DNA from: Tiliqua scincoides
Lineage: Eukaryota; Chordata; Lepidosauria; Squamata; Scincidae
Direction of reading: 5' to 3'
Assembly: GCF_035046505.1 (NCBI RefSeq)
Contig: NC_089830.1
Span: forward strand, 6,500,315 to 6,564,314
DNA: 64,000 nt
Under the pieces are notes generated by a model, which was given only the letters and a program-made list of their open reading frames with translations, did no database searches and was not told where the DNA came from. The position numbers and the translations under genes were made by a program. Shown here one piece after another: positions 24,232 to 35,424 of the stretch (its first letter is position 1; each line of letters begins with the position of its first letter).

Positions 24232-24466
24232 CGGTGGGTATCCCCCTCGGTATCCGTGGGGGATCCATTCCAGGCCCTCCCCCACGGATACCAATTTCAG
24301 CGGATAATCAAATCAGCAGAGAGGGCCTCCCAGGACCTCCCAGATGCGACCAGAAGTGTCTTCTGGTCATGCCTGGGAGGTAACGTGAGGCTCTCCAGCT
24401 GTGGGCTTTGCACTGCAGATACTGAAATCCGTGGATGCCGAACCCGTGGGTAAGGAGGGCCCACTG
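24232..24466 (+). mobile_element. Tigger/pogo-like MITE, best copy in window
   Basis: Flanked by TA on both sides. The right end GGAGGGCCCACTG matches the family left end CAGTGGGCCCTC. The interior has inverted 'ctcggtatccgtggggga' and 'tcccccacggataccaa' blocks. The TA duplication and termini fit Tc1/mariner-pogo elements. Confidence 0.75.
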
Positions 24467-24904
24467 TATATAAGAATTGGAGCAGCTTACCACAAAGTTT
24501 CAAACCACATAAATAAGCGTAACAGAAACATAGGCCAGCAGAAAATAATGGAGAAAAAAAAACCTAATTAAAATCTGCTGGGAAAAACCCCCAATGTTTG
24601 TGACCATTGAAAGGTAGGCAGAGCGATGTCAAAGGAACCTCCTGAGGAAAGGAATTCCATTTCTTTGGTGGCTGCCATTGAAAAAGCTTCGTCATGTGCC
24701 ACCACTGGCCAACCTGAAGGAAGAGGAATGTGCAAAAAACCCTTCCCAGCTGATCTCAGTGGTCTGTATGGGGGGATGGACCCATTTTGTATCCTGGTTC
24801 TTTAAACAGTTTGCATCTTTAAAGGTCATGACCAGCAGCACCTCAAATGGTTTTCAGCATCACCCGTATCCAGGTTTCCCCCCCACCCCTCTTCTCCACC
24901 CCAG

Positions 24905-25040
24905 CTTCTCATAGAGTCATAGAGCTGGAAGGGACGTACCCATAACATGCCTCCCCACCTCAACAGAAGGCTATCCAGCTTTTTGCTTAGCTTAACACCC
25001 AGCCTGAAGCACTCGAAATTGTGCTGCTTGCGGGTCGGTC
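24905..25040 (-). mobile_element. CR1 LINE 3' fragment
   Basis: 'tcatagagtcatagagctgg' is a classic old CR1 3' end read on the minus strand. Confidence 0.75.
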
Positions 25041-25595
25041 TGAATAAAAGTATTACCTAGCTGTAGCTTCTGGATCTCTAGAGAGCAGCTCCTCAAGCAG
25101 TCCAGTCCTCCTTCCTCTTCTTCCAAACAAGTCCACTTGGACAGTGGGCATTCCGATGAGCTTAGGCATGGAAATTTAAGAGCGTGACGCTCCTTCTTTC
25201 AAAGGGGAGGGGAAGGGACCAGGAGGCTGAAGTCGGCTCATCTCATCACGTTGGTGGATGCCAAGGAAAGATCATTGAGCCACCTCAACGCTTGCTCACT
25301 TTTGCTTTTGTTTCTTTTTGAAGCCCCCTTGCTGTCTCTTTTTCCTGTGAGCAGATGGTGGGGGAAAGAAGCCCTCCCCCATATTCATGCAGGGTGCCTC
25401 TTCATCGCCTGCTGTCAGTGGCAGTTCTCTCTCTCTCTCCCTCTCCTCTGAACTCTGTGGTTTTGCCGTTCTTGCCCGCCCCGTTCCTTGGGTGATGCTG
25501 CTGCATCCTGGCTCTTGTGGCCTCAAGAGAAGCATTCAAAACTCTGGAGCTGTGACAACAGGACGGAAACTTGAGGGTTAGGAATCGGGAGGCCA

Positions 25596-25701
25596 ATGCC
25601 TCTGCTGGATGGTGCTTTTCTGCCACCCACCGTTTGTGTCCTGAGTCACATTCTTGGAGTTGCCGGGATCTTGTACTGGACCAAGCGCAAGAGGGAGGAA
25701 G
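25596..25701 (+). CDS. MACF1: MACF1 candidate alternative first exon with membrane anchor (plectin 1b-like)
   Basis: The ATG opens 35 codons, MPLLDGAFLPPT then VCVLSHILGVAGILYW then TKRKREE, plus one base G before a GTACTG donor. That base with AT from the exon at 37345 makes Asp, so the protein would read [13 protein letters not shown] without a break. Residues 12-28 form one hydrophobic segment followed by a basic stretch, as in a signal anchor. The pattern resembles the plectin 1b leader (recalled as SLFPSLVVVGHVV with WHWRRGRR), known to target mitochondria. An in-frame TGA lies eight codons upstream, so this is the first usable ATG, though its context (CCA before ATG, C after) is weak. 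A mitochondrial or ER membrane role for this MACF1 form is inference from plectin. I saw no TATA box, and I cannot tell whether the exon is already annotated. Confidence 0.72.
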
Positions 25702-26137
25702 GTACTGTTCTTTGTGTAGCAGAAGTTACCGATTGTGTGCCTGCATTCTTTTGCCTGCCCTTGCTTAGAGTGGTCGTCCATGGTCTGTGTGATAGTTACG
25801 AAGTCAGGAACAGCCCAGAAGTGTGATTGCGTTGGTAGTGTTTATGATGGAAAATGCCGGGGGACTACTTAGCTGTGCAAGCAGAAGACAAATTTCAGAG
25901 CCTACTTTTTTACTGGCAAGGGCACCCAACCGAGGAACTCTGGGAATTGTAGTTCCTTCAGAGGGGTGGAAAAAGTTCTTGGCACTCTCATGAACTAACA
26001 GTTCCTAAATTGTGGCCATGACTAGTGTCTTGGGCTAGTGCCAGCGCTAGATGGGGTTGAAACTATTTGTTTTACAAAAAGTCGTCATGATGTTGGTGGT
26101 CATCACTAAATGAAATAAAATACTGCAATGCTCTAGT

Positions 26138-26312
26138 CTAGGCCAATGTTTCTCAGTGTTTGTCCCCCACCATATCACTTATTGGCCAGCTCAACCTCCT
26201 ACCGCTGCTGGTCATGTTGCACTGCTGATCTTGCTGCCAGGCAGCGGGGGGCTGGGGGGTCATACCAGTGGTATGAGTACCACCAGTTGAGGAAACTGCT
26301 CTCCATTGCATT
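26138..26312 (+). mobile_element. hAT-like fragment related to 12021-12364
   Basis: CAATGTTTCTCAGTG at the left and 'accaccagttgaggaaactg' at the right match the ends of that family. Most of the interior is missing. Confidence 0.45.
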
Positions 26313-26999
26313 TACTCTTCCTTCTTGAATCAAGGGAGTGGCTGGAGGAGGTGGGTACCACTGCCAGTCCTCTACCTAAGGCTTCAGGTGGTCTCCTGGA
26401 CAGGCCAGTCTTGGAAGAGCATTGTTGGAGTATATTTGCTGCTTTCTCTCATTTCCGACCCACTTACTTTAGACTGAGAATGTTCTTATTCATGTATGTC
26501 AGTGGGGAAGTTCTGATGTACGTAGCCCTTTTCCAAGTTGCGCAAAGAAGGAAATGGATTATTAGCTGAGATCTGGCTTTTAAAACAAAGCAGTGAATAA
26601 GCGATGACCGTATAACGCTTGTCTTAAAAATTCTGGTTTTTAATTTGGTGATTTTTGTCAGTCAAAATGCAAACATTTCCAGAGCACAGTGATGTAAGCT
26701 ATAAAATAATGTTTGAAAGACCTTTCTATGAATAGAGAATTAAAACAAAAAAAATTGCTTGGGGAAGCGTTGATGTGTGGCACGGAGAGAAGAGAGTCTA
26801 TCTGTCTCTGTCTGTCTGTCTGTGATCGGGGTCCCCTCCCCTCTGTGGGGTCACCCAGTGAAACCGCTTGGCAGTTTGTTTAGGACAGATGGGAGAAAGT
26901 ATTTCATATTATGTAATTAATTTATGGAAATCACTGCAACAAGTTGGTGTGCTGATTGATGGACTTGGTCGGCTTTAAAAGGGGCTAGCCCAATTCATG

Positions 27000-27650
27000 A
27001 GTACTGAGTACATGCATCCTGAGTACACTTCTGTACTGCAGCGAGTCATGGACTCTTCGCTCACAACAGGAGAGGAAACTGAACGCTTTCCACATGCACT
27101 GCCTCCGACGCATCCTCGGCATCACCTGGCAGGACAAAGTTCCAAACAACACAGTCCTGGAACGAGCTGGAATCCCTAGCATGTATGCACTGCTGAAACA
27201 GAGATGCCTGCATTGGCTCGGTCATGTTGTGAGAATGGATGATGGCCGGATCCCAAAGGATCTCCTCTATGGAGAACTCGTGCAAGGAAAGCGCCCTACA
27301 GGTAGACCACAGCTGCGAAACAAGGACATCTGCAAGAGGGATCTGAAGGCCTTAGGAATGGACCTCAACAAGTGGGAAACCCTGGCCTCTGAGCAGCCCG
27401 CTTAGAGGCACGCTGTGCAGCATGGCCTTTCCCAGTCTGAAGAGACACTTGGCCAACAGTCTGAGGCAAAGAGGCAAGGAAGGAAGGCCCACAGCCAGGG
27501 AGACAGACCAGGGACAGACTGCACTTGCTCCCAGTGTGGAAGGGATTGTCACTCCCGAATCGGCCTTTTCAGCCACACTAGATGCTGTTCCAGAACCACC
27601 ATTCAGAGCGCGATACGTCTTTTGAGACTGAAGGTTGCCAACAGGACAGG
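27000..27650 (+). mobile_element. Non-LTR retrotransposon 3' end with zinc finger
   Basis: Flanked by a perfect 13-bp duplication, AGCCCAATTCATG at 26987-26999 and 27651-27663. The coding frame reads HCLRRILGITWQDKVPNN, LKQRCLHWLGHVVRMDDGR and GKRPTGRPQLRNKD, a layout common after the reverse transcriptase of several LINE groups. After a frame change comes CSQCGRDCHSRIGLFSHT followed by RCC, a Cys2-His-Cys type finger. It ends 'tttgagactgaaggttgcca'. I cannot assign the clade with confidence; it is not CR1. Confidence 0.8.
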
Positions 27651-27835
27651 AGCCCAATTCATGGAGGACAAGTCTATCATAGGTGAATGGGACAGCCTTC
27701 CCCCCAGATTCAGAGAGAGAGTGTTCCTGGTGTAGAGGGGGCAACAGCAGGGCATGGCTCTTGCCTTTATGTAGACTTCCTAGAGGCATCGCTCTGGCTG
27801 CTAAGAGAAACCGGGTGCTGTTTGGGCTAGAATCT

Positions 27836-28214
27836 CAGCGGTGTCAAACTGTTTCATGCGGTAGGCCGGATAGCATTCATGGCTCCTGCTGAGTGACATT
27901 ATTAAGCAGGAAGTGACATCATTAAGCAGATGATGACCAGAAGTAAGCACTTTGTTCTCAGTTAGGAACTTATTAGCTGCAAATGACACAAGAGAAAATA
28001 TGGTAATCCTGATAATATTTTCAAGATATGGGAATACCCAATTATCCAGCAGGCCGCCCTTTCAGCAGTGCTGCTTCTTCCAAGGCCTCACTTTGCAGCT
28101 CAGCAGTTGAGAGCAGGTGATGGTGGTGCTGGGAGAGCCCAGTTATTACAAGGGCTAGGCACAAAGTTCCCAGGGGCCATTTTCGGCCCATGGGCCTTAT
28201 GTTTGACACCCCTG
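27836..28214 (+). mobile_element. hAT-like MITE inside CR1
   Basis: Ends CAGCGGTGTCAAACTG and GTTTGACACCCCTG. The right flank is GGCTAGAT; the left flank GGCTAGAATCT is similar but carries extra bases. Confidence 0.75.
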
Positions 28215-29227
28215 GGCTAGATGGTCTGATTCAGTAGAGCACATACCTGCTTCTGGATCCTCAGCCTCGAGGCTGATTGTGCTCGGACGAATCCACCTGC
28301 TGTTTGAGGATGCTGCTACGTTCACCTTAAGGCTATGAACAACCATCCTCTTTGGTGGCCAGCTCCTTTGAGAATCTCTCAGTGACAGCTGGGACCAGGA
28401 GAGAGGCTAGGCAGGAGGACGTAATCCAGTGTCTAGTGACGCAAAGATCCTAGCTGGAGAACTTGTCCAGGGAAACGGATACTGTGAATGTGGGAAGTCT
28501 GGGAACATGGACTGAGAAGCCTCTGCAAGTCACTACTTGTAAAATTGTGTTCCCTACAGAGTCATTGATGACTAACTGGAAGGATCATGGGCACGGCTAG
28601 GGCAGCAGCTGGCAAGAGTGCAAAGACCCAGTGGCTTTGCTAGGAAAAACCAGGTGACTGTTGAGTGACTTTGCATTTTAAGTGTAGCTCATTGCCTACT
28701 GTCCCTTAATTGTAGAGGGCTGGACATGAACCAAATTAAGCAAGTGCTGATCAGAGAATTTCTGAGTTAGGGTTTCAAGGGGCTGGAGGTACCTAGAGAG
28801 GATAATTGCATGACTTTTGGAAGGGCGAGAAAAACTTTAAATCACTGTGCATTTGAATTCAAGCAGCTATTTAACTGCATTGAGCAAACAACTGATAGAA
28901 GAATAACCAAGAATGTCCTGCCCCCCCTTCAATGACACAGTTGGTTACACAAATATCGGTAGAGGGAAAAGCAAGAATGTCATGTTTTTAGAGATCTGGA
29001 CTGTGAAGCAATAGCTTTCCAAGCATACAATTGATGAGTCACTTCAGATAAAGGGGAGAGCTTCAGTTCTGCTGCCTCTTGTGGCCTCTTGGTTCAGTTA
29101 CTCTGCTCCTAGCTTGGTGGCATGGAAGAAATAGTTTTTGAGGCTGGTTCACAGATAGTTAGGGCGTCACAGGTTGACTGTGATTCACTAAAATGGAGTG
29201 ATGGGAGAGTTAGAACAGACAAAAGAA

Positions 29228-29555
29228 ATGCTTTACCCAGCATATAATAATTAACCTGTGAAACTCATTGTCATAGGATGTGGTGGTGGCATCTAGCCTA
29301 GGTGCCTTTAAAAGGGGATTGGATAGATGGATGGAGGAAAAGTCTGCCACAGATTACAAGCCGTGGCAGGTACCGTATACACATCCCCTGGTTTTAGAAA
29401 TAGGCTACCTCTAATTGCCAGATGCAAGGGGGAGTGACAACAGGATGCAGGTGTCTTGTTGTCCCTAAAGCATCTGGTGGGCCACTGTGAGATAAAGAAG
29501 CTGGACATGATGGGCCTTTGGCCTGATCCAGCAGGGCTCTTCTTATGTTTAACAA
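29228..29555 (+). mobile_element. CR1 LINE 3' end
   Basis: Runs from 'gtgaaactcattgtcatagg' through GGATTGGATAGATGGATGGA to 'cagcagggctcttcttatgt'. Confidence 0.85.
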
Positions 29556-29679
29556 TGAGCTAACTTCAGCTTCTCATTTGTTTATGTATTCAAGACTTTG
29601 GAGGCTGAAGACATTTGGGGTCAGTAACTCCAAATGTGCAAGTCTACATTGTTAGGGTGAACCTGATCATCTTAGGGTG

Positions 29680-29890
29680 ATCAGTTGTTCTTTATTGTCC
29701 AGTTTTAATCATTGTGTCTAGGTTTTGCTTGGTGCTGTTCTTATGGTTTTATTGTGGTTTTTTGTATGGTTTTTACATGCTCCTGTATTTTTTTAATTCT
29801 TTTGTATCGTACTTTTATGTTTTTTTTATTATTGTTGTACTGTATACTGTTTTGAGCTCTGCAAAACGTGGTATATAAATCTTTTTAAAT
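29680..29890 (+). mobile_element. L2-like 3' tail
   Basis: A T-rich run ends in 'ctgttttgagctctgcaaaa' and GTGGTATATAAAT. Confidence 0.5.
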
Positions 29891-31735
29891 TAGTAAAATA
29901 TTTTCCAATTGGTCCTTTACTCTCTAGAATCAATTGGTAACCTAGAACCTGGTGGGCATCCTTTGTCATGGTTCTTGAAGCCACAAGAGCCAGGATGCAG
30001 GTTCAGAAAGCAGGTTTGGTTCCCCTTGTGCTGCTCGGATGTGATACCCTGAACTACTGGCTACATCTCTGGCAAACTGAGACTTTGGGGGTGGTTCCAG
30101 AATGCATTGCTGAGTTTGTATTCCCATCCATTTTCAAATTGCTTGGGTTTCCTTTCCGCTTACACGGCCCGGTACTTTGCGGAGTCCGTCCGGCTGCCCT
30201 AATCCTCCCTTCTGTCCCCCTCCTTCCTACTGGAGGCCGGCCCAGGTCACTGACAATAGCAGCTTTGCTGTTGCCTCTGGCCCTGATCTTCGTCTGGCAA
30301 CGGTTGATTGGCTATCTTCTGGCTGGGTGAGGGGGAATGTGGGTGAGGACGGGTAGTGGAAAACCAGCCAGAGAGACTGCCGCTGAGAGTCGAGGAGACC
30401 ATGGTAACAGGTTGCTTATCGGAAGGGCTCTTTGGAAAAAGATTAGCCAGTCGGAGATAAGCTGGCAAGGCCCTTAATGTTGCTGGTGAGAAGGAGCAAG
30501 GGACTTATTCTTAGCTCATGGGATAGTGGCATTGGTTGGGGGAAGGGCTAATCTAATTAGCATCCAAGAACCACTGTGGAGGAATAAGCCTGGGCAAGAG
30601 ACTCTTCGGGATGTCAAAAGAGTATCCAAGAGAATTCTCTCTAGAGCTTTCTAGTGGACACTTCTGCAGTGGAGCAAACTAGAATCCACTGTGTTGTGAA
30701 GCTATGGTTTCTGTTGAGGTGCTAAAGCACTGTGCTTGGTTTGCTGGAGGTGGGGAGCACACAAGACGAGGAGGGCGATAAAGCAGATTTGCTTATCTCT
30801 GCGGTGGAAATTCCAGTGGCTGTCCTCCCCAAAACAGGAGAGCCTTCTGCAGGACTAGATGCATTTGCAAAGCTGAGCTCTGGAACTTTTGTAGGGCCTC
30901 TTTCAGTTCCAGGAGATGATTTGTGAAGATGCTGCAGGCCCAGCTAGCTTGAATGCAGAGAGAAAAGAACACTGCATTGTTCTCCTTCAGCTTTTGTCTC
31001 TACGACGACTGTCACAGTTGGCACCAGAGCCGGGAAGCAAGGCTGGAAGGAGGGGATGGTCAGCCTGAAGTGAGCTGCTGAGTTTTCTGGGAAAACAGTG
31101 CAAGCTTCTCACTGCCTGGAGATGGCAACTTGGTAGACTTCTGGGAGGACGTTAGGAGACTTGGAAGAAGAAGCTGAAAAACTGGAAAATTGCCCTTCTA
31201 TTCCAGATCCCTGAGCGATTATGAGCTGTCTCAGTGTGGCCTGGATTTGTGCTCTTTGTGGAATATTGTTCACCTGTGAAGGTCCTGGAGAAAGAAGTTC
31301 TCTTCCTTTACATGGAGAGTGCAGTTGTGCTCCCTAAATCAGTGAATACTTCATGTACATTTTAAAGCCACTTGGGTGTTCCTGTGGAAAGGAGGCTGTG
31401 CACTCAAGATACTGGATTGGCTGGGTGAAGTCTGTTGTGCGTGAAGCAGAGCCTTTCTAGGATCCTTGCACTGCTGTGACTTGTCCATGTGGACTTAGGC
31501 CTGCTGGTTGCGCTGGAATCTGCTTTACGTCGCTGTCTGCCGGAACTGATGGTGGTGTTGCTTTCTTGAAAGCATTTTGTTTTGCACCACAAAATGACCC
31601 TCCCCCTTTGCTTGTGGGTCAGAAAACCACGGAGCTGACTTGTGGGACAGAAAACCACGGAGCTCCCCTCAGAATCACTACTGACAGCCACTGTAGTTTG
31701 TGGGCCCTTTCTGGAGTGATGCTCTGAAATCAAGA

Positions 31736-31745
31736 GCGCATGCGC
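31736..31745. promoter_or_regulatory. NRF1-type palindromic site
   Basis: GCGCATGCGC is a perfect match to the NRF1 core and is followed by a pyrimidine-rich TCTCTCTTTCTCTCTC run. It lies 130 bases before the ATG of the candidate exon at 31875. NRF1 sites are usual in TATA-less vertebrate promoters. Confidence 0.5.
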
Positions 31746-31874
31746 TCTCTCTCTTTCTCTCTCTATCTCAGAGAGTAGGAAGTTGTGGGAGGAGTCGTGC
31801 TGGGGAAACTGGTGGTGACTGCATGGGTCTGGGAGAACACGTTGAAGATAGCGTCCCGCAAGGGAAACAGGAAG

Positions 31875-32004
31875 ATGGAAGGCTTTTTGTTGCAGACCAA
31901 GGACTTAAAGCTGCCGCTGCTGGGGTCCGAGAGTGCCATTTGGCAGTTTTACAGAGAGGAGAGGAAGCTGAATGCCCACCTTGTGTGCCAGATGTGTTGC
32001 ATTG
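31875..32004 (+). CDS. MACF1 candidate alternative first exon, low confidence
   Basis: A well-placed ATG (GGAAGATGG) opens 43 codons, MEGFLLQTKDLKLPLLGSES then AIWQFYREERKL then NAHLVCQMCCI, and one base G before a GTTAGT donor. This is phase 1 and would restore Asp at the junction with the 37345 exon. The NRF1-type site and pyrimidine run upstream would suit a promoter. An overlapping frame starting at 31823 (MGLGEHVEDSVPQG) is also open but would enter the next exon out of phase. I recognise no homolog, and phase agreement alone happens by chance one time in three. Confidence 0.33.
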
Positions 32005-32796
32005 GTTAGTATGGCCCTGCCTATTTCTCCTTTTTGGGGTGCAGGGAGAGAAGTGGAGAGACTTGCAGCCTGCGTCAAAGTCTTATTTCTTAAGAGCGAG
32101 TCCCACTGAATCTGCTTACTGGTGGAAGTGAAGTCCGAAACTTTTCTCCTCTTCTCTGCCTTGCAAATGGGACACATGCATTGCTTCACCCTTTTCTGCT
32201 TGACAGACTTGAGTGTAGGAAGAGAGCAGTGGGGATCCCGACAAGGGTTCCGGTAAAGGTGATTTTTGATACTCGTGCAGCCGAGGGGGACAGATTTGGG
32301 AGGGCATGATTGTTGTCTCTGGATGCCCTAAAATGTCTCTCAACCCAGACTGGAACAGAGGTGGCTCCAATAAGGGGTGTGTCAAGGCAGCTGCTTTTGG
32401 GCACTAGAATGGGAGCTGGTCAGAATGGCTTTAAAACTGGGGCACAGTCTCATCTTTTGCACGTGCCATTCAAACGAACACTTGGTGCACATGTCTGGTT
32501 CATTTCGGTGGGGTGAGACAAGGGGACAACCTGGAGGGGCTGGGCTCCTTCTTAATGGAGAGGAGAGGGTGGGTGTCCTGCAGTTTTGGATTTTCTGCCC
32601 CGGCCCCAGCATATCTGGGCTTAGAATGGATGTTTTGTTGTGTCATCACCAGGCAGTCATACGGACTACAGTCCGATATGGGACTTGGGTCTGATTTGTT
32701 GCTTTCTCCGTGTTTTCAGTTGGTGGGTATGAAAGACTTTCCCTGTCTGCTGGAGTGTTCGGGTGGCCATTGCTAGAAACTGGGGGAGGGTCTGTA

Positions 32797-33122
32797 GAGC
32801 CAGCCCAAGACCTGAATGCTGCCTCTAGTGCTCAGTGGTGGGTCTGTTGCTGCTCCTCTTCCTCCTGCTTCCTGGATTTGAAAAGAAAGCGGGGAAGGAA
32901 CAAGAAGTGTGGAGGAGAGGAGAGCGATGGGCTGGAACTTCTCTGACACTCTTGTGCACCTCTCCGCTCTTTCCCACACTTCTAATTTCATTCTCCTCAT
33001 TTCAAACCTATAGAGCAGGAGGAGGAAAGTGGTGGAGGTGGGCAGGTGGAAGCAGGTATTCCCCCGCCACACCAGTCCCCAAGACAGCTGCCTCAGTTAG
33101 CCTTATGGATGGGCCAGCCTTG
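32797..33122 (+). mobile_element. Foldback repeat FB
   Basis: 'gagccagcccaagacctgaa' to 'ccttatggatgggccagcct', with purine and pyrimidine arms between. Confidence 0.65.
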
Positions 33123-34097
33123 CCTTGGAAACATCCAGCCCAGCTGCGCAGACTGCATTACTGTGGTAGACATCTACGCCTGCTCCCTGCATGTTGCCTG
33201 CCAGAGGTGTCTCTTCGGTTTGCTTCCTGTATTTGGGTTTGCCAAAACAGTGTGGCTCTGACTGGGTTGAGCTCCATTGTGGTGAGCCGTTTGGGAGCAG
33301 TGAGATTAGGAAAGATTTTTAACCACCTCCCTGCAAGCCCCTGAGGACGGGGCTTGTTGGGATTGCAGCCCTGATTAAAGGAGCAGGAGGCAGCCTGGCA
33401 CATCTTCAGTCAAAAATTGTACCAGCATTTTATGGCTCTATTCTCATCATGGGGAATATTATGGGAAGGGTTTTGAAAAGGCTGTCCATAATAAACAGTA
33501 CTTTGTTCCCCAGAGAGCAACTGCGAGTGGTGGGGTGGGGAGGAGACGTCAGGACTTGTTACTTTTTAATCTGCAGATGCTTGGCCATCCCTGCAAGCAC
33601 CCACTAAGAAAATACCTCTGTTGATAGTTTAATCAGAGCTTCCTAGGGGGAGAGACCTTGAGCAGCTACTGAATACAAAGGCTGTCCCATGCCAATTGCA
33701 GTGGATTGTGTTCCTCCTGTTCTGTTGCTGTCCCTGGGTGCTGATTACGCAAGATGCTAAAGGTCGAAGTGGAATGAGTTTGCACTGGAGAGGGAACTAC
33801 ATGATTTGGTTTTGCTCAGGGATGTGCAGAGTGATTGTCTATGTAGTGGCATTCATGTGCATTGAGCTTTTCGTAGCGGCACAAGCAGATGAAAAGCTAG
33901 ATCCCTGCCCCAAGGAGCTTGCAATTTAAAATGTTGAGAGCAGGGGAGAGGAGAAAAAGAAGGCAAGGGGAAGGCATGGGAGTCAAAGAATTTATCTGCA
34001 ATGTAGATATTGGTACAGACTCTGAGTGGATGGTATACTTCTAACATAAAACTGGAATTCAGTATGTGAATCCCAGCTAGTGCTCATTTAGATAGAA

Positions 34098-34466
34098 CGG
34101 GGGTCTCCAAACCCTGACCCAGGGGCCAGATGTGGCCCACGGAGAGCCTCTGTCTGGCCCATGGCCAGCCTCTGATCCCCTGAGAGCCTGTGGCCCAGTT
34201 GACCAAACTCAACCAGAGTTTTGCTTGTGGGGTGGGGGAATGGCGGTCTATTTAACTGTGTGCTTTATTTCTTGGCCTGTGTTGGTGCTTGGAGAAATCC
34301 TGGATGTTTGAGCCCATTCATTCATTCATTCATTCATTCATTCATTCATTCATCTCAGTTCCATCTCTAATGTATTTAAATTTAATATTTAATTTTTTTT
34401 TCCGGCCCTTGACACTGTGCCAGATATTTGATGCGGCCCTTCGTCCAAAAAGTTTAGACACACCTG
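34098..34466 (-). mobile_element. hAT-like MITE
   Basis: Ends CGGGGGTCTCCAAACC and AGTTTAGACACACCTG, flanked by AGATAGAA and AGTTAGAA. The interior includes a (CATT)n run at 34316-34352 and matches the element at 4766-5071 in inverted order. Confidence 0.8.
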
Positions 34467-34519
34467 AGTTAGAACACTAGTATCCAGGACTAACCCATCT
34501 ATGAGATGGATGCCTGAAG

Positions 34520-34812
34520 TGTTGCCAGTGAACACACGTGTCCTCTACTTGTCCACTCCATCACTTTTCCTCCTCTCTGGATTTTAAAAACAGAGAAGGG
34601 AATGGAAAAGGAAGGGTGCAAGGAAGGGGAGTCGTTCTAGCCCACCTCTCTCTTATCCTCACTTCCTCTTCCACTCTATTCCCATCCTCATTTTCAAATC
34701 CAAGGAGTAGGAGGGGGAGCAATATGAGCTGGCTGCCATTGGGTAACGGAGGGGGCAGCATTGTTTCATATTACCACAGGGGGCCCTGGGGGATCTTGGG
34801 CCAGCCTCATTT
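34520..34812 (+). mobile_element. Foldback repeat FB, partial
   Basis: Contains 'cttttcctcctctctggatt', 'ttctagcccacctctctctt' and 'cttgggccagcctcattt'. Confidence 0.5.
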
Positions 34813-35239
34813 AGTATCATGCCCTTTGACTCTGAGACTACCTTGTGAAGTGTGGGAAGGAGAGGGTTCTTAATCTCATGTCATGCATCTTCCCAACCCA
34901 AATCCCTCTCACCCTCACCCTAACGTGTTAGGGACTGAAGCAGACAAATTTCCTCCCCTTGCCCACCCGTGACCCCATCAGGTACTATGATTATGCTACT
35001 TGTGTGTGTGTGGGATGCATAGAATGAGAAGAGGTTCCTCTGCTGAATGGGAGCAGAAACAGAAATAGGCTGATAAAGCACAAGCGATTTCATATATGAT
35101 TATTTAGGCTTGATTGCAATGGTGAATGAAACTAGGGGATTAAGTCCAGAAGTTCCCAGCAAATGTGGATTTTGAGGAGGAGGTTAAAAAAATTAAGAGA
35201 GATGGCATCGGAAGCTTGCTGAGATATGGTTCCAGGATT

Positions 35240-35355
35240 ACATTCATTTTTTTAAGATTGTGAGCCCTTTTGGGACAGGGAACCATTCGTTATTTGATTT
35301 TTCTCTGTAACCACTTTGTGTACTTTGCGTTGAAAAGCGGTATATAAATACTGTT

Positions 35356-35390
<35 letters not shown>

Positions 35391-35393
35391 AAG
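35240..35393 (+). mobile_element. L2-like SINE/LINE tail with (AAT)n
   Basis: 'agattgtgagcccttttggg' through TTGAAAAGCGGTATATAAAT to an (AAT)n run. The minus-strand partner is at 40845-41062. Confidence 0.75.
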
Positions 35394-35424
35394 GGGTAGC
35401 AAGGGAAAAGGGTCCCCATTTGTT

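Larger units (their letters stand above)
1..25595. other. Region upstream of the first supported exon; repeats and unassigned DNA
   Basis: I find no exon here that I can defend. The sequence is a patchwork of CR1, SINE, hAT-like, Tigger-like and foldback repeats, listed separately. The stretches 360-1220, 2240-3200, 3630-4000, 5080-5670, 6050-7050, 7650-8400, 9260-10000, 10480-11380, 13500-14200, 15010-15700, 17000-18000, 19310-19750, 21125-21900 and 22200-23570 show nothing recognisable beyond short repeat scraps. Since MACF1 has other first exons further 5' in vertebrates, this is probably intron of longer isoforms, but that is inference. Confidence 0.6.
26912..28250 (+). mobile_element. 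CR1 LINE 3' end split by two later insertions
   Basis: CR1 pieces lie at 26912-26999 (tcactgcaacaagttggtgt, ggctttaaaaggggc), 27664-27835 (gaggacaagtctatcat, cctagaggcatcgctctggc) and 28215-28250 (ggctagatggtctgattcag). Together they follow the normal CR1 order. The gaps are filled by a LINE (27000-27650) and a hAT-like element (27836-28214). Confidence 0.75.

Noticed and set aside
31823-32004. Frame MGLGEHVEDSVPQG overlapping the candidate exon at 31875
   Set aside because: It reaches the donor in phase 2 and would shift the frame of the 37345 exon; its ATG context is also weak.
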